A stretch of DNA of 47,058 nt. It comes from an uncultured Eubacteriales bacterium (GTDB lineage Bacteria; Bacillota; Clostridia; Oscillospirales; Oscillospiraceae). The stretch covers positions 1-47,058 of the forward strand of contig URPA01000010.1 of the NCBI GenBank assembly GCA_900549545.1, written 5' to 3'. Shown one piece after another: positions 7,298-15,649 of this stretch. Both the position numbers and the translations under genes were made by a program. Each line of letters starts with the position of its first letter. The stretch's first letter is position 1. Under the pieces are notes generated by a model that saw only the letters and a program-made list of their open reading frames with translations, had not been told where the DNA came from and did not search any database.

Positions 7298-9070
7298 GTG
7301 GGTGGCGATCTGCTTGTAGGGGGCCACGCCGTTCACAGCGATAGAGGTGAGCATGCTCGACTGGAACCAGCCGCGGTACTGGTCGCCGCCCTCCATGTAC
7401 ATGGTGGAGGGCCAGAAGCCCTGATCGCGCTTCATGGCGCAGTAATGGGTGGAGCCGGAGTCAAACCAGCCGTCGAGGGTGTCGGTCTCCTTGGTGAAGT
7501 GGATGCCGCCGCAGTGGGGGCACTTGAAGGCGTGGGGCAGCAGCTCCGCCGCTTCCATATCAAACCAGGCATTGCTGCCCTTCTCCTCGAAGATAGCGGC
7601 AACGGACTCGATAGTCTCGTCGGTGCAGACGGGCTTGTGGCAATCCTCGCAGTAGAACACGGGGATGGGCAGACCCCAGCGGCGCTGACGGGAGATGCAC
7701 CAGTCGCTGCGCTCGCGGATCATCGCGCCCATGCGGTCCTTGCCCCATGCGGGCAGCCAGCGCACGTCCTCGCAGGCGGCCACGGCCTCATCCTTGAAGG
7801 AATCGACCGAGCAGAACCACTGAGGCGTGGCGCGGAAGATGATGGGGCTCTTGCAGCGCCAGCAGTGGGGGTAGCTGTGGATGATATCCTCGCTGGCAAA
7901 GAGCATGCCGCTCTCCTTCATGTCATTGAGGATGACGGGGTTGGATTCCTCGGTGCTCAGCCCGGCGTACTTGCCGGCGTAATCGGTGTGGCGGCCCTGG
8001 TCGTCCACAGGGACGACCATCTCCATGCCGTAGCGCATGCAGGTCTGATAGTCATCCGCGCCGAAGCCGGGGGCGGTGTGGACGCAGCCCGTGCCGGAAT
8101 CCATGGTGACATAGTCCGCCAGCAGCAGGCGGGAGGTCTTGTCAATAAAGGGGTGCTGGGCCAGCATATTCTCATAGAAGCTGCCCTCGTGCGTCTCGAC
8201 GATCTCATACTCATTAAAGCCGCCGATATTCATGACCTTCTCGACCAGATCCTCAGCCATGATATACATCTCACCGTTGGGGGCCTTGACAACGGCGTAG
8301 GAAGCGGTGGGGTGCAGCGCGATGGCGAGGTTTCCGGGCAGGGTCCAGATGGTGGTTGTCCAGATAACGAAGAAGAGCTTGGAGTGGTCGAGATGGGAGA
8401 GCTTGCCCAGATCGTCCTTCATCGGGAACTTGACGTACACGGTGGTGCAGGGGTCATCCTGATACTCGATCTCGGCCTCGGCAAGGGCCGTCTCGTCCTT
8501 GGCGCACCAGTACACGGGCTTGAGGCCCTTGTAGATGTGCCCGTTTTTATACATCATCCCGAAGATGCGCACCTCGTCCGCCTCAAAGCCCTTGTCCATC
8601 GTGCGGTAAGGGTGCTCCCAGTCGCCGATGACGCCCAGGCGCTTGAAGCCGGCCATCTGCCGCTGAACGTACTTCTCGGCGTACTCATGGCAGGCGGTGC
8701 GGAAATCGGCCACCGACATGGCCTTGTGGTTGAGCTTCTGCTCCTTGATGATGGCGCTCTCAATGGGCATGCCGTGGTTATCCCAGCCGGGGATGTAGGG
8801 GGTGTAGTACCCACGCATGGCGGCGGAGCGGGTGATGAAGTCCTTTATGGACTTGTTGAGCGCGTGGCCCATGTGGATATCGCCGTTGGAGAACGGAGGG
8901 CCGTCGTGCAGATTGAAGAGGGGCTTGCCCTCATTCTTCTTGAGAAGCTCGTTGTAGATGTCCTGCTCCTCCCACTTTTTGAGCATATCGGGCTCACGCT
9001 TGGGCAGGCCAGCGCGCATGGGAAAGTCGGTCTTCGGCAGATTGAGTGTTGCGTTAAAATCCTGTGACAT
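6998..9070 (-). CDS. ileS: Chimeric open frame: N-terminal isoleucyl-tRNA synthetase joined to C-terminal HisA
   Basis: Residues 1-593 are a class I IleRS. They include the HIGH-type motif HMGHALNK, the editing-domain region with WTTTIWTLPGN, GTGCVHTAPGFG, the WCISRQRRWG block and DGWFDSGSTHY. The frame then reads THGW and switches to HisA for the last 97 residues. The KMSKS loop, the anticodon-binding domain and the C-terminal zinc region are missing (full-length IleRS is about 900-1050 residues), so it cannot be a working synthetase. ATG 9070 has AGGAGAG in front. divIVA and sepF upstream are normal neighbours of ileS. The join lies within 7286-7298, where both genes plausibly read GGCTGGAC. 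It is probably an assembly or recombination chimera. Confidence 0.85.
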   Translation of the reverse strand: MSQDFNATLNLPKTDFPMRAGLPKREPDMLKKWEEQDIYNELLKKNEGKPLFNLHDGPPFSNGDIHMGHALNKSIKDFITRSAAMRGYYTPYIPGWDNHGMPIESAIIKEQKLNHKAMSVADFRTACHEYAEKYVQRQMAGFKRLGVIGDWEHPYRTMDKGFEADEVRIFGMMYKNGHIYKGLKPVYWCAKDETALAEAEIEYQDDPCTTVYVKFPMKDDLGKLSHLDHSKLFFVIWTTTIWTLPGNLAIALHPTASYAVVKAPNGEMYIMAEDLVEKVMNIGGFNEYEIVETHEGSFYENMLAQHPFIDKTSRLLLADYVTMDSGTGCVHTAPGFGADDYQTCMRYGMEMVVPVDDQGRHTDYAGKYAGLSTEESNPVILNDMKESGMLFASEDIIHSYPHCWRCKSPIIFRATPQWFCSVDSFKDEAVAACEDVRWLPAWGKDRMGAMIRERSDWCISRQRRWGLPIPVFYCEDCHKPVCTDETIESVAAIFEEKGSNAWFDMEAAELLPHAFKCPHCGGIHFTKETDTLDGWFDSGSTHYCAMKRDQGFWPSTMYMEGGDQYRGWFQSSMLTSIAVNGVAPYKQIATHGWTETSSVSCEAFCAELERIGVQTVVCTDIARDGAMRGANRALYQALNERFSLNFIASGGVSSLEDVRALREAGLYGAILGKAYYTGAVDLKQALEVAK

Positions 9071-9171
9071 ATTTGGTCTCTCCTGTTAAATCTTCCTATA
9101 AAATATCAAGCAACGGGGCGCACGCTTTCCGCGCCCGCCCCGTAAAAATCAAAGCAATGCCCGCGCTCCTT

Positions 9172-9804
9172 TTAGAAGGAGAAGGGCTGAGTGCTGCCGA
9201 GCTTATCGGCAGGCGCGGCAGAGCTTTCCGCCGGGGTAATGTCGATGTTGAGTTGAGCCTCGGGACGTATTCGCGCCACGGACTCCTCAATGCTGCGCAC
9301 CGTGTCCTCAACGCCGGACACGCCGGCGGCCTCGGGAGCCTCCGGCTGGGGAATAATGCCGCTTGCAATGGCATCGATCTTTTTGACCTGCGCGTTGCAG
9401 AGCGCGCGGATTTTATCAAAAAATTCGCCGGAAGCGGCCTTTGCCTCGGCAAGGCGGCGCTCCTGCTTCTTGGTCTCGTCCTCAATGGCGCCGACTCTCG
9501 CGCGGACCTGACGCTCCGCGTCGGCGAGCATGGCGGCGGCGCGCTGGCGGGCCTCGTTCTCAATCTGAACGGCCAGCTTCTGGGCGGAGATAACCGCCAT
9601 GTTCAGCGCCTCCTCGTTGCTGCGGTATTCTTCTATTTTGTCCACGAGGACTTTCATCTTGCTCTTGAGGACGGCGTTCTCCTTCTGGGATGCTGTCACA
9701 TCGTCCGCCAGCTCCTCCAGAAAATCATCAACGGAGGCCATGTCGTATCCGTTGAATTTAGACTTTTCAAAGGTTTTTTCCCGAATGTCCTGTGCGGTAA
9801 TCAT
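9172..9804 (-). CDS. divIVA: DivIVA-domain cell division/polarity protein
   Basis: This 210-residue cytoplasmic coiled-coil protein begins MITAQDIREKTF, with FNGYDMASVDDFLEELADDV, the N-terminal membrane-curvature-sensing DivIVA block. A long heptad-rich region (about residues 30-135) follows, then a Pro/Glu/Ala-rich tail. ATG 9804 is preceded by AAGGTGG; the frame is open 45 bases further upstream but without support. It sits between sepF and ileS as in many Firmicutes and probably scaffolds septal or polar proteins. A second, shorter copy of its N-terminal domain is encoded just upstream. Confidence 0.88.
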   Translation of the reverse strand: MITAQDIREKTFEKSKFNGYDMASVDDFLEELADDVTASQKENAVLKSKMKVLVDKIEEYRSNEEALNMAVISAQKLAVQIENEARQRAAAMLADAERQVRARVGAIEDETKKQERRLAEAKAASGEFFDKIRALCNAQVKKIDAIASGIIPQPEAPEAAGVSGVEDTVRSIEESVARIRPEAQLNIDITPAESSAAPADKLGSTQPFSF

Positions 9805-9841
9805 ATATTTATCCACCTTTCTCTGTTTGCTGCCGTGCTTT

Positions 9842-10042
9842 TCACACATCCAGCGAGGCTGTTTTGCGCTGCTTCAGTCTGCCCTCAAGAGTCTCTATCT
9901 CTCTTTTGAGGGTGTCGATTTCTTCCTGATAGGCGGCAACATCTTCGGCCAGCTCGTCCAGAAATTTGTCAACGGACGCAATATCGTATCCGCCGAGCCT
10001 TGGCTTAAAGGTTTTTTCGTGGATGTCCTGTGCGGTTATCAT
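9842..10042 (-). CDS. Short DivIVA-domain protein (N-terminal domain paralogue)
   Basis: These 66 residues begin MITAQDIHEKTF, then GGYDIASVDKFLDELAEDV and one short coiled coil ending with a charged tail. The protein is clearly paralogous to the first 60 residues of the neighbouring divIVA and lacks the long coiled coil and C-terminal tail. It has its own start and stop and an AAAGG site upstream, 37 bases before divIVA. It is therefore a separate small gene, not a frameshift piece. A tandem duplication followed by loss of the C-terminus is inferred. It might co-assemble with or cap DivIVA filaments. Confidence 0.72.
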   Translation of the reverse strand: MITAQDIHEKTFKPRLGGYDIASVDKFLDELAEDVAAYQEEIDTLKREIETLEGRLKQRKTASLDV

Positions 10043-10075
10043 GTGCCATCCGCCGCCTTTCCGTCAGGGATGAAA

Positions 10076-10624
10076 TCAGAAATACTGCCCGTCGCTCTCT
10101 GGCTGACCGGCCTGCGTCCCTAAAATGTCAACATTCGCCGGGGTCACAAAGTAGGTCTTTGCGGAGATGGGGGTTATCTTGCCCTCGAGGGCATAGGTGA
10201 TGCCGGACAAAAAGTCCAGCAGCCTGCGGGCCGTGTCGGTCGGCAGACCCTCCAGCGTCATCACAACCGAGCGCCCCTGATGGAGGTGGCTTACAAGCTC
10301 GCCCGCCTCGTCAAAGGACTTGGGGTTGAAGAGAATGACCTGCGTCTCGTTGCCGCCGAAGTTGACCACGCGCTCTCTCTGCGGGGCCTTGGGCTTGGGG
10401 TTCTTCTTGCCGAAGCCGCTCCAGAATCCGCCGCCCTCACCGCCGGACTTTGCCGCCTTGCGGGGAGAGGCCGCCTCCGGCTCATCATCAAAGCCGTCGT
10501 CAACCGGGCTTTCCGCCGGGCTGGTTTTGGCGGGCTTTCTCAGGCTGGTGTCCGCGCCGTCGAAAAAATCCTCGTCATCGTCATATGGTTGGGTGAGCTT
10601 GCGAAATTCATCCATGAAACCCAT
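10076..10624 (-). CDS. sepF: Cell division protein SepF
   Basis: SepF bundles FtsZ protofilaments and tethers the Z ring to the membrane. The protein has an N-terminal amphipathic segment (MGFMDEFRKLTQPYD), an acidic and Lys/Pro-rich linker (about 15-90), and the C-terminal SepF fold. That fold includes VILFNPKSFDEAGELV, VVMTLEGLPTDTARRLLDFL and FVTPANVDI. The 182-residue length is normal. The start has GGAGG. The order yggS-sepF-divIVA-ileS is the conserved Firmicute division cluster, here without ylmG and ylmH. Confidence 0.93.
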   Translation of the reverse strand: MGFMDEFRKLTQPYDDDEDFFDGADTSLRKPAKTSPAESPVDDGFDDEPEAASPRKAAKSGGEGGGFWSGFGKKNPKPKAPQRERVVNFGGNETQVILFNPKSFDEAGELVSHLHQGRSVVMTLEGLPTDTARRLLDFLSGITYALEGKITPISAKTYFVTPANVDILGTQAGQPESDGQYF

Positions 10625-10647
10625 GGCCTTGCCTCCAGTGAGAAATG

Positions 10648-11343
10648 CTATTTATAGACTCGGGCCCCAAAAATGGCGGCACCGACTCTGACCATGGTTG
10701 CTCCGCAGGCGACAGCCTCAGTGTAATCGCCCGACATACCCATGGACAGAAAATCCATAGATACATTATCGTATTTTTTTTGCCAATTGTCAATAAAAAG
10801 CTGTTTCATAACTGTAAAATAAGGGCGATTTTCTTCAGGCAAAGTGCAAATTGGGGGTATCGCCATCAATCCGCGCACCCAAATGGAGGAAAATTCCCCA
10901 CATTTTGCCAAAACCGCGCCGATCTCCTCCGCCCTGAAGCCGGACTTCGACTGCTCGTTTCCGACGTTCACCTCCAGCAAAACCTGCTGCCGGACGCCCT
11001 TGGCCCTGGCCGCCGCGTCTATCGCCGAGAGCAGCGGGAGGCTGTCTACGCTGTGGATAAGCTCCGCCGCGCCGACGACCTGCTTTACCTTGTTGCGCTG
11101 AAGGTGGCCGATAAAGTGCAGCGGGCAGCCCTCGTAAGCGCCCTGGGCGTTTTTCTCAACCAGCTCCTGCACGCGGTTTTCGCCGCAGGCGTCCACCCCA
11201 GCCGCGATGGCCTGCCGCACGCGGTCGGCGTCGTTCATCTTGCTTGCCGCCACAAGGAGGATATCCTTCGGGTCGCGCCCGGCGGCAATGGCGGCTCTGG
11301 CGATGTTCTCACGCACCAGCGCCACATTTTCTGCAATGCTCAT
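10648..11343 (-). CDS. yggS: Pyridoxal phosphate homeostasis protein (YggS/YlmE/PROSC family)
   Basis: This single-domain PLP-binding protein of 231 residues helps balance free PLP and amino-acid/keto-acid pools; it has no known catalytic turnover. The motifs are LLVAASKMN, with the PLP-binding Lys of the first strand, GENRVQEL, HFIGHLQRNKVK, SVDSLPLL, LEVNVGNEQSKSG and LSMGMSGDY. All family landmarks are present. GAGGTGG precedes ATG 11343. It lies 23 bases before sepF and 17 bases after the HlyD-like gene, in one leftward operon. Confidence 0.94.
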   Translation of the reverse strand: MSIAENVALVRENIARAAIAAGRDPKDILLVAASKMNDADRVRQAIAAGVDACGENRVQELVEKNAQGAYEGCPLHFIGHLQRNKVKQVVGAAELIHSVDSLPLLSAIDAAARAKGVRQQVLLEVNVGNEQSKSGFRAEEIGAVLAKCGEFSSIWVRGLMAIPPICTLPEENRPYFTVMKQLFIDNWQKKYDNVSMDFLSMGMSGDYTEAVACGATMVRVGAAIFGARVYK

Positions 11344-11360
11344 TTATCCCACCTCAATGT

Positions 11361-12185
11361 TTAATCCGTCAGCACCTTATCCCCCGCGCACAGAGCCTCC
11401 GCCCCGACAGGGGAGACGATGCTGACACCGTCCTGAGTGTATAATATTTCCACCTCCCGCCGCTCTGTCCTTCCGGCGGTGAGGATATAGACAAATTCTG
11501 CCCCGCCCTCACTGTGAACAGCCCCGGCGGGAATTTCGAGCCCCGTGTACTCGGCGATTATAAGCTCGCCCGCGCACCTTCTAAGGCACAGACAGTCCGG
11601 GCTCATCGTGCCTGCGCGCAGCAACAATGCGGTGCTGCTGTCGCTTTTGTCAACGGCGCAGAGCTGCGCCGGGATTGGCCCATCTATGCCCTCAAGCGAC
11701 AGCTCAACACGCGCCGGAGCATCAAGCGGGCAGGGCCCGGCGGTAGTAGCGGCATAGTACCAGCAAAAATCATAGACCAGCCGGCAGCCCGCCGCCGTCT
11801 CGCTCTCGCGCTCCAGAAGCGCCTCCACCCGCTCAAGGGAAAACGGCTGTAAGCTCTCCGGCGACAAATCCTCGCAGCCGTCCCCGCCGGAAAAGCAGAG
11901 CGCCGATTCCGGCGCGAACACCGCCTGAGCATCGCCCAGAGCGGTTTGAGCGGGAACGCGCTCGCCATCTGTAATTCCCGGCGGCATCTCACAGGGGAAA
12001 AGCGCCTCCCGGCGCAGGGCTATGCCTGTCAGCGGGACGCTCTCTCTGATGCTGCCGGCGCAGACCGTCACCGTGCGCGGCCCGGAGGCGGAGCCGAATA
12101 GCCCCGCCCCCAGGTACGCGCAGGCGGCCAGAAACAGCACCGCCGCCACGGCGCGCAGATACGGCGCGTTATGTATCCGCTCCAA
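11361..12185 (-). CDS. HlyD-like membrane-anchored protein of the hfq-sepF cluster
   Basis: This protein has about 274 residues, with one N-terminal hydrophobic anchor (about residues 9-30). The first extracytoplasmic strand, TVTVCAGSIRESVPLTGIALRRE, resembles the start of HlyD/RND adaptor proteins. The C-terminal part contains IPAGAVHSEGGAEFVYIL and VEILYTQDG, like adaptor beta-barrel regions. No partner transporter is nearby. TTG 12185 is the only plausible start. It overlaps the hfq stop by 17 bases, has no strong ribosome binding site of its own and probably relies on coupling to hfq. Proteins of this kind recur between hfq and yggS in Clostridia; the role is unproven. Confidence 0.65.
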   Translation of the reverse strand: MERIHNAPYLRAVAAVLFLAACAYLGAGLFGSASGPRTVTVCAGSIRESVPLTGIALRREALFPCEMPPGITDGERVPAQTALGDAQAVFAPESALCFSGGDGCEDLSPESLQPFSLERVEALLERESETAAGCRLVYDFCWYYAATTAGPCPLDAPARVELSLEGIDGPIPAQLCAVDKSDSSTALLLRAGTMSPDCLCLRRCAGELIIAEYTGLEIPAGAVHSEGGAEFVYILTAGRTERREVEILYTQDGVSIVSPVGAEALCAGDKVLTD

Positions 12186-12396
12186 GATCCAGCGGCCGAG
12201 GCGGGACGATGGTGGATATCGCGTGCTTGTAGATAAGCTGCTGCTTGCCGTCGGAATCGAGGATCACGGTGAAGCCGTCAAAGCCCTTGACCACTCCGTG
12301 AAGCTGGAAGCCGTTCATCAAAAACATGGTGACATTGAGCCTGTCCCTTCGGGCGATGTTCAGGAAGCCATCCTGGAGATTTTGCGTTTTCTGCAT
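12169..12396 (-). CDS. hfq: RNA chaperone Hfq
   Basis: Hfq is a hexameric Sm-like protein that binds U-rich and A-rich RNA and helps small RNAs pair with mRNAs. The 75 residues contain the Sm1 motif (VTMFLMNGFQLHG, VKGFDGFTVIL) and Sm2 (QLIYKHAISTIVP). The YKHAIST stretch forms the proximal U-binding pocket. AAGGAG precedes ATG 12396. It follows miaA, as in many bacteria, but a 164-bp fold-back element separates the two and ends 22 nt before the start codon. Confidence 0.95.
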   Translation of the reverse strand: MQKTQNLQDGFLNIARRDRLNVTMFLMNGFQLHGVVKGFDGFTVILDSDGKQQLIYKHAISTIVPPRPLDLGADT

Positions 12397-12418
12397 TTTT
12401 CAGCCACTCCTTCATTTA

Positions 12419-12582
12419 AGGCAATCGCTGAACAAATCACCCTCGGCTATTTGCGGACAATTTGCGCCCTGATTTTGTCGGCCTTTCTTGCCATACACAA
12501 AGTATTGTCTGCGAAAGGCCGCCTTCATCAGAACACAAATTTTCTCGCAAATCACTCTCGGCAATTTGCTCATCGCTTGCCT
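12419..12582. repeat. Fold-back element copy A, upstream of hfq
   Basis: This is a 164-bp near-complete imperfect palindrome. The ends AGGCAATCGCTGA (12419-12431) and TCATCGCTTGCCT (12570-12582) are inverted repeats. Further pairs lie inside: TTTGCG near 12450 with CGCAAA near 12546, and GGCCTTTC near 12480 with GAAAGGCC near 12512. A close relative with the same internal blocks, in the same orientation, is at 32432-32590. No target-site duplication was found. It is either a MITE-type element or a structured leader RNA of hfq. Confidence 0.75.
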
Positions 12583-12637
12583 CGGCGGCCTATTATCAGC
12601 CGCTCATTTTAGTATATTGCTCGTTATATGAGCGAGC

Positions 12638-13582
12638 TTATAATATACCGCGGCTGTGCAAAAACTCTGTCGAAAGCCGTCGCGCCCGCGCAAAGTCGGG
12701 CAAGGCTTCCCAATTTATTCTCAGCGCTCCCTCCCAGCGGCGAAACCAGGTCATCTGCCGTTTGGAGTAGCGGCGGCTGTTTTGCTTTATCGCGTCTATG
12801 GCCTCCTGCCGGGAGCAGTCCCCGCGCAGGGCGGCGGCTGCCTCCTTGTAGCCTATGGCCTGCATCGCCGTGCAGTCGGGGGGGACACCCTCGCGCAGCA
12901 GGCCCGCGACCTCCTCAAAAAGCCCGGCGGCGGCCATCTCGTCCACCCGGCTGTCGATGCGGCTGTACAGCGCCATGCGGTCAGCGTAGTTTAATACTAT
13001 CCGCGCCGCGTCATACCGGGGCGGCAGGGCCTGCGTGCGCCGGTCATGCTCCGTCGCGGTGACGCCGGTGAGGGTGAAGATCTCTATCGCCCGCACTATG
13101 CGGCGCTTATCCGAGGGGTGAAGCTTATCTGCCCGCTCCGGGTCGAAGGCGCGGAGCTTACTGAGCATCGCGTCCCCGCCGATTTTGTCATATTCGGCGT
13201 TTAACTGTTCGCGCAGGCTCTCGTCCCCCTCGCCGCGCGCGGCAAAGTCTCGCCCGGAGAGCAGAGAGTCGATATAAAGCCCCGTGCCGCCCACGATGAT
13301 GGGCAGTTTCCCGCGCGAGAGAATATCCTCGCAGCAGGCGGCAGCATCGTCCACATAGCGGGAGACGGAATAATCCTCCCAAGGCTCGGCAACGTTCAGC
13401 ATATGGTGCGGCGCCTGACGCTGCTCCTCCGCACTTGCCTTGGCGGTGCCGATGTCCATACGGCGGTAGATCTGCATGGAGTCGGCGGAGACTATCTCCC
13501 CGTTAAATTCGCGCGCAAGCTCTATGCCGAGGCGCGTCTTGCCGGAGGCCGTCGGCCCGGCGATAACAACAACCTTTTCCAT
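12638..13582 (-). CDS. miaA: tRNA dimethylallyltransferase
   Basis: MiaA adds a dimethylallyl group to N6 of A37 in tRNAs reading UNN codons; MiaB, encoded across the intergenic region, then methylthiolates the product. The protein has 314 residues. Motifs: P-loop AGPTASGKT at 8-16, SADSMQIYRRMDIGTAK, GGTGLYIDSLL, DPERADKLHPSDKRRIVRA and GYKEAAAALRG, followed by YSKRQMTWFRR. ATG 13582 lies 3 bases after the mutL stop. The mutL-miaA-hfq order matches many bacterial genomes. Confidence 0.95.
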   Translation of the reverse strand: MEKVVVIAGPTASGKTRLGIELAREFNGEIVSADSMQIYRRMDIGTAKASAEEQRQAPHHMLNVAEPWEDYSVSRYVDDAAACCEDILSRGKLPIIVGGTGLYIDSLLSGRDFAARGEGDESLREQLNAEYDKIGGDAMLSKLRAFDPERADKLHPSDKRRIVRAIEIFTLTGVTATEHDRRTQALPPRYDAARIVLNYADRMALYSRIDSRVDEMAAAGLFEEVAGLLREGVPPDCTAMQAIGYKEAAAALRGDCSRQEAIDAIKQNSRRYSKRQMTWFRRWEGALRINWEALPDFARARRLSTEFLHSRGIL

Positions 13583-13585
13583 GGC

Positions 13586-15412
13586 TCAGACTATGCGCTT
13601 GAAGCGCTTGTCGAGGTCGCGCCGCGTTACCACAACGCTGACGGGCCGCCCGTGTGGGCAGTATTTTATCCTGCCGGACATGACCTCCTCCACCAACCGC
13701 TCAAGCTCCTTTTTATCGCTGTCCCAGCCCGCCTTTATCGCGGCCTTGCAGGCCACCGTGTGCAGGATCTCATCTCTCGCGGCGGCGGGGTCGGGCGTCT
13801 TGTGGCCGCGGAGCTTTTCGCATATCTCCTCCACGGCGGCGGCAGCCTCCGGTGCGTCCATGTCCGCCGGTAGCGCACGGATTATATACTCCCGCTCACC
13901 GAAGGGCTCGATCTCAAAGCCGAGCGCCGAGAGCAGTTCCCCGTTATTTTGGAGCAGGTCCCCGTCCTCCGGGCTGAGCTTAACAGTCACCGGGCAGAGC
14001 AGCGTCTGGGCCATGATCTCGCGCTCCTGAGCCCTCAGGCGGTCAAAAATCATGCGCTCGTGGGCGGCGTGCTTGTCTATCAAAATAAGCTCCTGCTCAC
14101 GCTCGACGATGATGTAGGTTTTGAGCGCCTCACCCACTATCTTGTGGTTTGGAGCCTGCAAACTTTCAACATTTTGAACAGGTTTTTCAACAATCGGAGC
14201 GGTGAAAACCGGCTCGAAGCCTGTCGTTTCGGGCATTTTTGGCTCATTTTTTGTCGAAAAAAGGGGCGGCGGGGAGAAAGCGGCGGGGCGATATGAAACC
14301 GAGGGGCTTTTGAAGCTCAATTTCCCGCCGGAGGGCGCAGCCGGAGCGGATGTGAACGTACGTTCCGGTGCGGGTGCATATTTCGGTGCCGCTGCCGGTT
14401 CATCCTTCTCCTCCGGGGCGCTGCGGTCTTCGTTTTCAAGCGCGGAGAGCACCGCGCGGTACACAAGGTCAAAGACCTGCTTCTCGCTTGAAAACTTCAC
14501 CTCTGTCTTTGCCGGGTGGACATTTACATCCACATTCCCAAGCCCGATATCCAGATACAGCACGCAGGCGGGGAAGCGCCCGGTGAGCATCGTGTTCTTA
14601 TACGCCTGCTCCACCGCGCTCTGCAAAAGGGCAGAGCGGATGTAGCGGCCGTTGCAGAAGAAATACTGCGCGGCGCGGTTGCCGCGGCAAAGCGCCGGGG
14701 AGGACACAAGCCCGCTCACGCGCATGCCGTTCTCCTCGCTTCGGCAGGGGAGCATCGCGGCGGAAATGTCCCGCCCCAAGAGAGCATACACGCAGGATTC
14801 GACCCTCCCGTCGCCGGTGGAGAAAAATTCCTCCCGCCCATCGCGAATAAAGCGCAGGGACACATCGGGCCGCCCCAGGGCGCAGCGTAGCGCTGCCTGT
14901 ATGCAGGCGGTGGCCTCGCTCCGGTCGGATTTTAGAAATTTCAGCCTCGCGGGGGTGTTGAAGAAGATATCCTCCACCGTCATCACCGTCCCGACGGGGC
15001 AGCCGCAGGCGGACATGTCCTGTATATCCCCGGCGTTAAGGCTCATCACCGTGCCGTCATTGCCCTCCCTGCGGGTGCGCAGCTCAATGTGCGACACGGC
15101 GGAGATTGCCGCCAGCGCCTCACCGCGAAAGCCCATGGTGCCTATGGCCTCAAGGCCCTTTTCATCGTGAAGCTTGGAGGTTGCGTGCCGCAGGAAGGCG
15201 ACGCCCGCGTCCTCGGGTGCCATGCCGCAGCCGTCATCCGTCACGCGGATGAAGGTCGCGCCGCCGTCCTTTATCTCAACGCAGACGTTTTTTGCCCCGG
15301 CGTCAAAGGCGTTTTCCACCAGCTCCTTCACAACGGAGGCCGGCCGCTCCACCACCTCACCGGCGGCTATCATATCCGCCACATGGGGAGCGAGTATATT
15401 TATAACAGGCAT
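13586..15412 (-). CDS. mutL: DNA mismatch repair protein MutL
   Basis: MutL is the GHKL-ATPase matchmaker and, in Gram-positives, the nicking endonuclease of mismatch repair. The 608-residue protein begins MPVINILAPHVADMIAAGEV behind AGGAGG. It shows the ATPase motifs ELVENAFDAGA, DDGCGM and TMGFRGEAL. A Pro/Ala/Ser linker spans about residues 335-425, and the C-terminal domain has LILIDKHAAHE, ACKAAIKAG and YCPHGRPV. The endonuclease consensus DQHAxxExxxxE reads here D-K-H-A..E....D, a conservative change at the last acid. The upstream frame is open for 22 residues but derives from a repeat. It is first in the leftward operon; MutS is divergent. Confidence 0.94.
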   Translation of the reverse strand: MPVINILAPHVADMIAAGEVVERPASVVKELVENAFDAGAKNVCVEIKDGGATFIRVTDDGCGMAPEDAGVAFLRHATSKLHDEKGLEAIGTMGFRGEALAAISAVSHIELRTRREGNDGTVMSLNAGDIQDMSACGCPVGTVMTVEDIFFNTPARLKFLKSDRSEATACIQAALRCALGRPDVSLRFIRDGREEFFSTGDGRVESCVYALLGRDISAAMLPCRSEENGMRVSGLVSSPALCRGNRAAQYFFCNGRYIRSALLQSAVEQAYKNTMLTGRFPACVLYLDIGLGNVDVNVHPAKTEVKFSSEKQVFDLVYRAVLSALENEDRSAPEEKDEPAAAPKYAPAPERTFTSAPAAPSGGKLSFKSPSVSYRPAAFSPPPLFSTKNEPKMPETTGFEPVFTAPIVEKPVQNVESLQAPNHKIVGEALKTYIIVEREQELILIDKHAAHERMIFDRLRAQEREIMAQTLLCPVTVKLSPEDGDLLQNNGELLSALGFEIEPFGEREYIIRALPADMDAPEAAAAVEEICEKLRGHKTPDPAAARDEILHTVACKAAIKAGWDSDKKELERLVEEVMSGRIKYCPHGRPVSVVVTRRDLDKRFKRIV

Positions 15413-15445
15413 AGTGTTCCTCCTGATGTCCAGATTTATGCCGTT

Positions 15446-15599
15446 CCAAAGCCGCCCCTGTGTAAGGGGAGGTGGCAAAAATCTATGATTTTTGACGGAG
15501 GGGTTGTTGCGGAAGTATAGATTTAATATAGTGCAAATTTTTGCTCTTACGACCCCTCAGGCGCTGTGCGCCAGCTCCCCTTACGCAGGGGAGCCTTGG
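15446..15599. repeat. Palindromic intergenic element copy 1 (mutL-miaB)
   Basis: The 31-base termini are inverted repeats: the left begins CCAAAGCCGCCCCT and the right ends AGGGGAGCCTTGG, with an inner AAGGGGAG block on each side. The family is shared with 23940-24116 and 33511-33684. It starts 33 bases from the mutL ATG and would lie in the mutL 5' leader if transcription starts near 15645. No gene is seen in 15413-15727. Confidence 0.8.
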
Positions 15600-15649
15600 A
15601 TTAATGCAAAACACAGGCAGAAGCGAATGTTTTTATCATGTCCGCCGTT

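Noticed and set aside
7298..9067. 589-residue rightward open frame opposite ileS.
   Set aside because: Antisense shadow; low-complexity Gly/Ala/Val/His composition mirrors the codons of ileS.
12022..12612. Rightward frame through hfq and the fold-back element.
   Set aside because: Coding potential comes from hfq antisense and repeat sequence; no ribosome binding site.
15412..15478. N-terminal extension of MutL by 22 residues.
   Set aside because: It is read from the palindromic repeat; AGGAGG and the conserved MutL start support ATG 15412.
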